Assembly: GCA_002300355.1 (NCBI GenBank)
Contig: NSGV01000001.1
Span: 3,658,001 to 3,722,000 of the forward strand
Reading direction: 5' to 3'
Length of the DNA: 64,000 bases
From: Streptomyces sp. TLI_235
Lineage (GTDB): Bacteria; Actinomycetota; Actinomycetes; Streptomycetales; Streptomycetaceae
Made by a program: the position numbers and the translations under genes. A model generated the notes under the pieces. It was not told the origin of the DNA. It saw only the letters and a list, made by a program, of their open reading frames with translations, and searched no databases. Positions 40,716 to 46,918 of the stretch are shown here, in pieces; position 1 is the first letter of the stretch, and the number at the start of each line of letters is the position of its first letter.

Positions 40716-41438
40716 TCACTCGGCGTCGGCGACGACCTGGTGGGCGATCCGCTCGGCGATGACGTTGCCGGCGAGGATGCCGACGCCGATCGCGGCGACC
40801 AGGAAGACGGTGCCGAGCCAGGCCATGGTCTCGACCGGCACGGTGTAGGCGCCGACGACCCGGGCGATGCACTCGGCGACCAGGGCGGTGCCCCAGACGA
40901 GCGAGAAGTTGCGCTCGTGGCGGCGGAAGGCGGCCGAGCCGGCGGCCAGCCGGTCCCAGGCGGCGGCCCGGGCGGCGATGCCCTTGACGATGAAGGGCTT
41001 GAGGCCGGCGGTCATCAGCGGGCGGCGGCCGAAGGCCGAGACGATGATCGAGATGCCGATGACGCTGCTGATCGCGCCGTCCTTGGCGAGCATCAGCCGC
41101 GGGTCGCCGCTGAGGGCGGAGAGCGCGATGCCGGCGGTGTTGACCACCAGCATGAGCAGGGCGAGCCCGTTGAGGGTGCGCTCGCGGAGCAGTCCGACGG
41201 CGGTCCGGACGGCCGGGACGGCGCTGGAGAGGGCCAGCGAGGCGACCAGGCCGAGGCCGAGCGCGCTGTGGGCGGCGAAGTAGACGCCGAGCGGGACGGC
41301 GACGTCGACCGCGAGCGGCTTCAGCGCGTCGAGCTTCGTCGCGGCGGCCTCGCTCCGGCCGTTCCGGCCGGTCTGCCCGCTCTGCCCGGTCCGCTCGGTC
41401 TGCTCGTCGATCGCCGCGGTGGTGGTGATGGTGGCCAT
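40716..41438 (-). CDS. second VC0807-family membrane protein
   Basis: This 240-residue protein has a polar N-terminal tail (about 1-35) and about six hydrophobic segments (LAVDVAVPLGVYFAAHS, SAVPAVRTAVGLLRERTLNGLAL, SSVIGISIIVSAFGRRPL, and so on). The SAFGRRPLMTAGLKPFIVKG loop and the RHERNFSLVWGTALVAECIARVVGAYT helix parallel FYFGRKFG and the VQRNLTIGWGVGYVAEALVRVGLAYV helix of the 12908-13573 protein, so the two are paralogues. Its function is unknown. It is divergent from the condensing-enzyme operon and shares its 211-base promoter region. ATG 41438 follows GGGGAGCGG. Confidence 0.75.
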   Translation of the reverse strand: MATITTTAAIDEQTERTGQSGQTGRNGRSEAAATKLDALKPLAVDVAVPLGVYFAAHSALGLGLVASLALSSAVPAVRTAVGLLRERTLNGLALLMLVVNTAGIALSALSGDPRLMLAKDGAISSVIGISIIVSAFGRRPLMTAGLKPFIVKGIAARAAAWDRLAAGSAAFRRHERNFSLVWGTALVAECIARVVGAYTVPVETMAWLGTVFLVAAIGVGILAGNVIAERIAHQVVADAE

Positions 41439-41593
41439 GGTGTCCGCTCCCCTGTCGGTGGTGCCCGGTCTTCCCGATGCATCGAGAATCCCGCGGACGG
41501 GGGTTCGCCCGGCAGTGTCGGCCGCACCGGGATCCGCATGACGGATGTCACGGCCGGATCCCAGCAGGGAGGTTGGGGGGTGATCGCCGGTCA

Positions 41594-41617
41594 GGCCTGA
41601 GTACGGGTACTCAGGCC
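41594..41617. promoter_or_regulatory. 24-bp palindrome before the condensing-enzyme operon
   Basis: The arms GGCCTGAGTAC and GTACTCAGGCC are perfect 11-bp complements around a GG centre. The element sits 32 bases before the ATG of the ketosynthase-like gene, in the divergent spacer with the VC0807-like gene. It is a strong operator candidate, but no known Streptomyces regulator consensus was recognised with confidence. Confidence 0.6.
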
Positions 41618-41620
41618 GCG

Positions 41621-41634
41621 GGTGCCCGGGCACC
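41621..41634. promoter_or_regulatory. 14-bp perfect palindrome next to the operator
   Basis: GGTGCCCGGGCACC is fully self-complementary and lies three bases after the TGAGTAC palindrome and 15 bases before the start codon. It could be a second operator, or could fold in the mRNA leader and mask the GGGAG at 41635-41639. Confidence 0.45.
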
Positions 41635-41649
41635 GGGAGCATGGCGGGC

Positions 41650-42660
41650 ATGGACCTTCGATTTCCGAGCGTGGGCATCACCGCGGTGGGCGCCGGCCTG
41701 CCGGCCCGGGTGCTGACGTCGCAACAGCTCCAGGACGAGGTGGTGGCCGGCAGCGGACTCCGGCTCCCCGACCGGATGTTCGAGAAGGCCACCGGCATCG
41801 TCACCCGGCGGTTCGCCGCCGACGACGAGTACGCCTCCACCCTGGCCCTGGCCGCCGCCCGGAACGCCCTCGACCGTGCCGGCCACCACCCGCTCGACAT
41901 CGACCTGCTGGTGTACGCCTCCGCCACCCGGGACGTCTGCGAGCCCGCCACCGCCCACCTGGTGCAGGCCGAACTCGGATCCCGCGCACACGCCTTCGAC
42001 GTCTCCAATGCCTGCAACAGCTTCCTCAACGGCATCGACGTGGCCCGCGCGATGATCCTCGCCGGGCGGGCCCGCCGCGCCCTGGTGGTCACCGGCGAGA
42101 CGCCGAGCCGGGCGATGCGCCGCGACCCGTCCGGCCTCGCCGACTTCCGGGACGGCTTCGCCGGCTACACCTTCGGCGACGCCGGCGCGGCCGTGGTCGT
42201 CGAACCGGTCGAGCGCGGCGGCATCCTGGACGTGGAGACGGAGACCGCCTCCGAGCACTGGCCGGTCGGCGGCATACCCGGCGGCGGCTCGCGTCACCCG
42301 CGCGGTGACGAGTACAGCTACTTCCGCGGTGGCGGCAAGGAGTTGCGGGGGGTCTTCGAGAAGATCGGCGGCGACATCCTGACCCGGGTGGCGGCCCGCA
42401 CCGGCCTCGGCTGGGACGCCTACGTCCGGGTACTGGTCCACCAGGTGACCGTGCCCTACCTGGAGCGCTTCGTGGAACTGACCGGGGTGCCCGCCGAGAA
42501 GCTGGTGCTGACCGTGCCCGAGCTCGGCAACGTCGCCGGCGCCACCCTCGGCGTCCAACTCGACCGGATCCACGGCGGACTGGCCTCGGGCGACAAGGTG
42601 CTGATGGTCGGGCTCGGCGGCGGCGTCAGCCTGATGACGATGGTCTGGGAGGTGCCGTGA
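41650..42660 (+). CDS. ketosynthase III / OleA-like condensing enzyme
   Basis: This 336-residue protein has the thiolase fold of beta-ketoacyl synthase III. The catalytic triad is complete: Cys122 in DVSNACNSF, His264 in VLVHQV and Asn294 in ELGNVAGA. A CEPATAHLVQAELG loop near residue 98 controls substrate access in this family. The absence of fatty-acid-synthase neighbours and the presence of an acyl-adenylating ligase and an SDR in the same operon suggest a non-canonical role such as head-to-head condensation of two acyl chains (OleA type). Whether it uses acyl-CoA or acyl-ACP is unknown. ATG 41650 is preceded by GGGAG at a suitable distance; ATG 41641 is too close to it. This is the first gene of a five-gene operon. 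Confidence 0.85.
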   Translation: MDLRFPSVGITAVGAGLPARVLTSQQLQDEVVAGSGLRLPDRMFEKATGIVTRRFAADDEYASTLALAAARNALDRAGHHPLDIDLLVYASATRDVCEPATAHLVQAELGSRAHAFDVSNACNSFLNGIDVARAMILAGRARRALVVTGETPSRAMRRDPSGLADFRDGFAGYTFGDAGAAVVVEPVERGGILDVETETASEHWPVGGIPGGGSRHPRGDEYSYFRGGGKELRGVFEKIGGDILTRVAARTGLGWDAYVRVLVHQVTVPYLERFVELTGVPAEKLVLTVPELGNVAGATLGVQLDRIHGGLASGDKVLMVGLGGGVSLMTMVWEVP

Positions 42661-43397
42661 CCGCGCTCTGGGTGGTCGTCCCCGCGTACCGCGAGGAGGC
42701 CAGGATCGGCGGCACCCTGCGCGCCCTGGCCGCCCAGCGGGACACCGACTTCACGCTGCTGGTGGTGGACAACGCCTCCGACGACCGGACGGTCGCGGTG
42801 GTCGAGGAGTTCGCCGCCGGGGCGCCGTTCCCGGTGCACGTCCTGTTGGAGCCGGAGAAGGGCGTCGGCTGCGCCGTCGACACCGGGTTCCGGCACGCCA
42901 TCGCGCAGGGTGCCGAGCTGCTCGCCCGCACCGACGCCGACTGCCTGCCCGAACCCGGCTGGACGGCCGCCGCCCGCGCCGGGATGCTCGCCTCCCGCGG
43001 ACTGGTCTGCGGCCACATCACCGCCCGCCGCGACGAGCACGGCCCGGTCGGCCGCCGGGTCTTCCGCGCCCTGGTGGTGACCGGCGCCTTCTTCGGCCGG
43101 ATCCGCCCAGCGCACCACCGCCGGCACGGCTACCTGGTGCCGTACCGGATGCACGCCGGCAACAACATGGCGGTCACCGCGGCGCTGTACGAGGCGGTCG
43201 GCGGCATGCCGCGCCGGCCATCGCCCACCGACCGCACCTTCATCAACCGGGTCCGCCGGCACACCGGCGCGATCGTGCAGCGCCGCGACATGGTGGTGCA
43301 GAACTCCACCCGCCGGATCCGCGCCTACGGCGTCCTCGGCACCGCCCGCTGGTACCTGGAGCGGGGCAGCGGCGGCCGCTCCGTCGACCCCCGATGA
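42657..43397 (+). CDS. family 2 glycosyltransferase
   Basis: This 246-residue protein has a GT-A fold without membrane helices. Nucleotide-binding strands are LWVVVPAYREEARIGGTLRAL and FTLLVVDNASDDRT, and the metal-binding DxD is Asp93-Ala-Asp95 in ARTDADCLPEPGW. The AGNNMAVTAALYEAVGGMP segment is the usual GT2 acceptor-side motif, followed by a basic C-terminus. It should transfer a sugar from a nucleotide donor to a small acceptor. Its GTG overlaps the stop of the ketosynthase-like gene in GTGA and its stop overlaps the next ATG, so it is translationally embedded in the operon and may glycosylate the pathway product. Confidence 0.88.
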   Translation: MTALWVVVPAYREEARIGGTLRALAAQRDTDFTLLVVDNASDDRTVAVVEEFAAGAPFPVHVLLEPEKGVGCAVDTGFRHAIAQGAELLARTDADCLPEPGWTAAARAGMLASRGLVCGHITARRDEHGPVGRRVFRALVVTGAFFGRIRPAHHRRHGYLVPYRMHAGNNMAVTAALYEAVGGMPRRPSPTDRTFINRVRRHTGAIVQRRDMVVQNSTRRIRAYGVLGTARWYLERGSGGRSVDPR

Positions 43398-44863
43398 AGG
43401 AGCCGGACGTGCTCGACCACCTCACCCGGGTACTGCGCGAGGGCGCCGACCGCCCGGCCGTCCTCGGCTGCACCCGCAGCGGCGCCGTCCGGGTGCGGGC
43501 CCGCTGCGGCGAGATCGCCGACCTCGCCGACCGGTACACCGCCGCGCTGCACCACGGCCACGGGCTGGCCCCCGGGGACACCCTCGGCGTCGCCGTCCGC
43601 CCGGGCCCGCGAGCCCTCGCGCTGATGCTCGCCGCCCACCGGCTCGGCCTGCGCGCCGCCGTCCTCGACCCCACCGCCGGCCCGGACGTACTGCTCGCCC
43701 GCCTCGAACTGGCCCGCCCGGCCCTGGTCGTCGCCGACGCCGCCGCGCAGGCCGTGGCCGGCTGGGCCCGCGGCCTCGCCCGCCGCGCCTCGCTGGAACT
43801 GCCCAGGCTCGACGCCCTCGGGCCGGTCGCGACCGTCGGCCCGCGCCGCCCCGGCTGCGCCCCCGCCCTGCGCACCCCCGGCGGCCACCCGCCCGCGCCG
43901 TACGACGGCGAAGGCGACGCGGTGATCGTCTTCACCTCCGGCACCACCTCGGCCCCGCGCGCCGTGGTGCACACCCGGGCCTCGGTCGCCGCCGGGATGC
44001 GCGCCGTCACCTCCCTCGTCCGCCCGCAGGCCGGGCAGGCCGTGCTAGGCGGCACCTTCTTCGTCCTGGTGCCCTCGCTGGCGGCCGGTGCCACCGTCGC
44101 CCTGCCCGCCCGCTCGCCCAAGGTGCTCGGCCGGCAGGTCCGCCGCCTCGCGCCCGCCGAGACCTATCTGACACCGCCCCAGCTGCGCGGCCTCGACCAC
44201 CTCACCGGCCGGGTCTGGACGGGCTCCGCGCCCGCCTCCGCCGAGCTGCTGCGCCGCGCCAAGCAGGCCGGTGCCACCGAGGCCTGGGGCGTGTACGCGC
44301 TCACCGAGCTCTTCCCGGCCGCGGCCGTGGAGGAGACCGAGAAGTCCGCCTTCGACGGCGACGGCGACCTGCTCGGCCACCCGCTGCCCGGTGTCCGCAC
44401 CCGGCTGGCCGACGGCGGCGAACTGCTCCTCGCCGGGGACGCCGCCCGCGACCGCTACCTCGGCGAACGCCCGGACGCGTGGGTGCGCACCGGCGACCGG
44501 GCCGGGCTCGACGCCGACGGCCGGATCGTCCTCGCCGGCCGCTGCAAGGACATGGTGCTGCGCCGCGCCGAGAACATCTACCCGGGCCTGTACGAGCCCG
44601 CGCTGCACCTGCCCGACGTCGAACTCGCCCTGCTGGTGGGCGTCCCGGCCGGGGACGGCGACGAGCGGCTGGTCGCCCTCGTCCAGCCGCGCCGCGGCGC
44701 CGACCCGCGGCGGCTGCGCGCCGACCTGGAGCGGCCGCTCGCCCGGATGGGCAGTGCCCGCCCGGACGCCGTCCTGCTCGGCGAGGTGCCGCTGGCCGGC
44801 CGCTCCCGCAAGCCCGACCGGGCCGCAGCGGCCCGGTTCTGCGCCCGCGAGCTGGCCCGATGA
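43394..44863 (+). CDS. acyl-adenylating (ANL superfamily) ligase, possible OleC-like
   Basis: This 489-residue enzyme has the ANL superfamily core motifs: P-loop FTSGTTSAPRAVVHT at residues 180-194 (Arg replaces the usual PxG-Lys ending), A5 GVYALTELFP, A7 VRTGDRAGLD, A8 GRCKDMVLRRAENIYP and a C-terminal GRSRKPDR with the catalytic Lys. It would activate a fatty or beta-hydroxy acid with ATP. Length and context allow either an acyl-CoA ligase or an OleC-type beta-lactone synthetase; sequence alone does not decide. The region between A3 and A5 is shorter than in typical CoA ligases. Both ends overlap neighbours by four bases (ATGA). Confidence 0.85.
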   Translation: MKEPDVLDHLTRVLREGADRPAVLGCTRSGAVRVRARCGEIADLADRYTAALHHGHGLAPGDTLGVAVRPGPRALALMLAAHRLGLRAAVLDPTAGPDVLLARLELARPALVVADAAAQAVAGWARGLARRASLELPRLDALGPVATVGPRRPGCAPALRTPGGHPPAPYDGEGDAVIVFTSGTTSAPRAVVHTRASVAAGMRAVTSLVRPQAGQAVLGGTFFVLVPSLAAGATVALPARSPKVLGRQVRRLAPAETYLTPPQLRGLDHLTGRVWTGSAPASAELLRRAKQAGATEAWGVYALTELFPAAAVEETEKSAFDGDGDLLGHPLPGVRTRLADGGELLLAGDAARDRYLGERPDAWVRTGDRAGLDADGRIVLAGRCKDMVLRRAENIYPGLYEPALHLPDVELALLVGVPAGDGDERLVALVQPRRGADPRRLRADLERPLARMGSARPDAVLLGEVPLAGRSRKPDRAAAARFCARELAR

Positions 44864-45906
44864 GCCCTGCGGCACCGGTCCTGGCGCGCACCCACCGCAC
44901 CGCCCGGCGTCTGGACCGGCGGGTCTACCTGGCCTCGCACCCGGTGCTGTTCGCGCTGCTCGCCGCCACCCGCCGCCGCCCGGTGCTCCGCCTCGGCCGC
45001 ACCGTGCTGGTGCACGGCCCGGAGGCGTACCGCGAGGTGCTCACCCGGGTACCGCTGGACCGCGCCGCGGAGGGCACCACCGGCGGCGCGGCCGCCCGGC
45101 GCACCGACGGCGGGCTGCTCTTCGACCAGGACGGCGGCGAGCACCGCGCCGCCCGCCGCGACCTCACCGAGCTGCTCGGCACCCGGGGCACCGAGCGGCT
45201 CCGCCCGGTCTGGCAGGCGGTACTCGACCGCCGGCTCGCCGAACTCCACGGCACCGTCGACCTCGTGGACGTCGTCCGGGAGCTCGCCGGGGCGACCGCG
45301 GCCGCCCTCACCGGCTCCGCCGCCGAGCCGCTGCAGCTCGCCCTGGCCTGCGCCGAGGCGGCGGCCGAGGCCGCCCGGGAGCACCTGCCGGGCCTGCCCC
45401 GGCGCACCTCCACCACCGCCGCCGAGCACCTCAACTCCCTGCTGCCGCACGGCCGGGACGCCATGCTCGCGGTCGCCGCGGTCAACACCACGATCGCCGC
45501 GCTGCCCAGGGCCGCCGCCTGGTGCGCCCGGGCCGGCCTCTGGGACGAGGTCTCGCCCGAACTCGCCGTCGAGCTGCTCCGGTTGACCGCCCCGTCGCCG
45601 CTCCTGCCCCGGGTCGCCGCGGCCGACGGGACGGCGGCCGGCTGCCCGATCGGCCGCGGCGACCGGCTGGTGCTGGTCGCCCGGCACGCCGCCGGCGCCC
45701 ACCGCACCGGGCCGGCCGACGCGCAGGCCTCCCAGGCGGTGTTCGGCGCCGGCCCGCACGCCTGCCCCGGTGCCCGGCTCGCGAGGGCCCAACTCGCCGA
45801 CTTCCTGGCCGCCCTGGCCCCGCACCGGCCGGTCGTCGTCCGGGCCGCGGTCGACCGCCGGGCGGCCCTGCCCGGCTACTCCTCCCTGCTCGTACGGAAG
45901 GCCTGA
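44860..45906 (+). CDS. short atypical cytochrome P450
   Basis: At 348 residues this is shorter than the roughly 400 typical of bacterial P450s. The heme-thiolate motif is intact, FGAGPHACPG with Cys302. The K-helix ExxR is Glu238-LL-Arg241. The I-helix position that is normally AGxDTT reads A206-A-V-N209-T-T, so the conserved acid is Asn. The N-terminal region is reduced and substrate-recognition parts are hard to place. It is predicted to oxidise a lipid-like intermediate of this operon, perhaps with altered proton delivery. Redox partners are not encoded nearby. The ATG overlaps the ligase stop, and the SDR starts three bases after its stop. Confidence 0.85.
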   Translation: MSPAAPVLARTHRTARRLDRRVYLASHPVLFALLAATRRRPVLRLGRTVLVHGPEAYREVLTRVPLDRAAEGTTGGAAARRTDGGLLFDQDGGEHRAARRDLTELLGTRGTERLRPVWQAVLDRRLAELHGTVDLVDVVRELAGATAAALTGSAAEPLQLALACAEAAAEAAREHLPGLPRRTSTTAAEHLNSLLPHGRDAMLAVAAVNTTIAALPRAAAWCARAGLWDEVSPELAVELLRLTAPSPLLPRVAAADGTAAGCPIGRGDRLVLVARHAAGAHRTGPADAQASQAVFGAGPHACPGARLARAQLADFLAALAPHRPVVVRAAVDRRAALPGYSSLLVRKA

Positions 45907-45909
45907 CCC

Positions 45910-46824
45910 GTGCTCCGTGTCGCGATCACCGGTGCGAGCGGCTTCTGCGGCTCGCACCTCGCCCGTACCGCCGCCGCGGCCGGGGCCGAGGTGCGCTGCC
46001 TGGGCCGCCGCCCGGCCCCGGTCGGCCGCCATGTCCGCTGGGACGCCGCCGCCGAGACCCCCGACCTGCGCGGCGCCGACCTGGTGGTGCACTGCGCCGC
46101 CGCGGTCGGCGACCACCCGCAGGGCTCGCCCGCGGAGGCCGAGCAGCACGCCGTCAACGTGGACGGCACCGCCCGGCTGCTGGAGGCCGCGGCCGGCCGG
46201 CCCGTGGTGTTCGTCTCCAGTGCCAGCGTCTACGACCCGCGTACCGACCGCAGCCTGGTCCGCGAGGACCACCCCACCGCCGGCGGCCACCGCAACGCCT
46301 ACGGCCGCACCAAGGCGGCGGCCGACCGGCTCGCCCTGGCCTCCGGCGCCGTCGTGCTGCGGCCGCGCGCCGTGTACGGGCCCGGCGACCCGCATCTGAT
46401 GCCCCGCCTGCTGGAGCGGGTCCGCCGCGGCCTCCTGCTGCTGCCCGGCCCGGACGTGCCGCTCAGCCTGACGGCCGTACAGAACCTGGCCGACGCCTGC
46501 CTGGCCGCCGCCACGTGGCAGCCGGGCGCGTACAACATCGCCGATGCGGCGCCGTACCGGCGCGACGCGGCGGTACGGACGGTGCTCGCGGTCCACGGGG
46601 TCCGCGTTCGGATCGGCCATGTGCCGGTGGCCGCCGCCGAGTTCGCGGCCCGCCGCGGCCTGCTGCCCGGCCTCACCCCGTACGCCGTCGACCAGTTGGC
46701 CCGGCCGGTCGTCCTGGACACCGCGAAGGCATTCGGTCAGGGCTACCGGCCGCGCTGGGAGTTGGCCTCCGCACTGTGCGCCACAGATGATCACGGTCTC
46801 GCAACATCTGCGAAGATCACGTGA
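45910..46824 (+). CDS. extended SDR / 3-beta-HSD-like reductase
   Basis: This 304-residue NAD(P)-dependent enzyme starts at GTG after GGAAGG. Its Rossmann motif is ITGASGFCGSHLA, with DLVVHCAA, SSASVYDP and the active-site YGRTK (Y-x3-K), followed by VLRPRAVYGPGDPHL. This is the extended-SDR pattern shared by nucleotide-sugar epimerases and 3-beta-hydroxysteroid dehydrogenases. OleD, which reduces 2-alkyl-3-keto acids in olefin/beta-lactone pathways, belongs to the latter group. Alternatively it could act on a sugar for the GT2. It is the last gene of the operon; no clear terminator was found before the next gene. Confidence 0.85.
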   Translation: MLRVAITGASGFCGSHLARTAAAAGAEVRCLGRRPAPVGRHVRWDAAAETPDLRGADLVVHCAAAVGDHPQGSPAEAEQHAVNVDGTARLLEAAAGRPVVFVSSASVYDPRTDRSLVREDHPTAGGHRNAYGRTKAAADRLALASGAVVLRPRAVYGPGDPHLMPRLLERVRRGLLLLPGPDVPLSLTAVQNLADACLAAATWQPGAYNIADAAPYRRDAAVRTVLAVHGVRVRIGHVPVAAAEFAARRGLLPGLTPYAVDQLARPVVLDTAKAFGQGYRPRWELASALCATDDHGLATSAKIT

Positions 46825-46918
46825 CACTTCGCATGCCACCCGCCAGAATCCCCCTGCCCGTGCGTGAGCGGACCACCGCCCGCGGGCCGAAAACTCTTCT
46901 GGGGGACGAGAAACCAGC

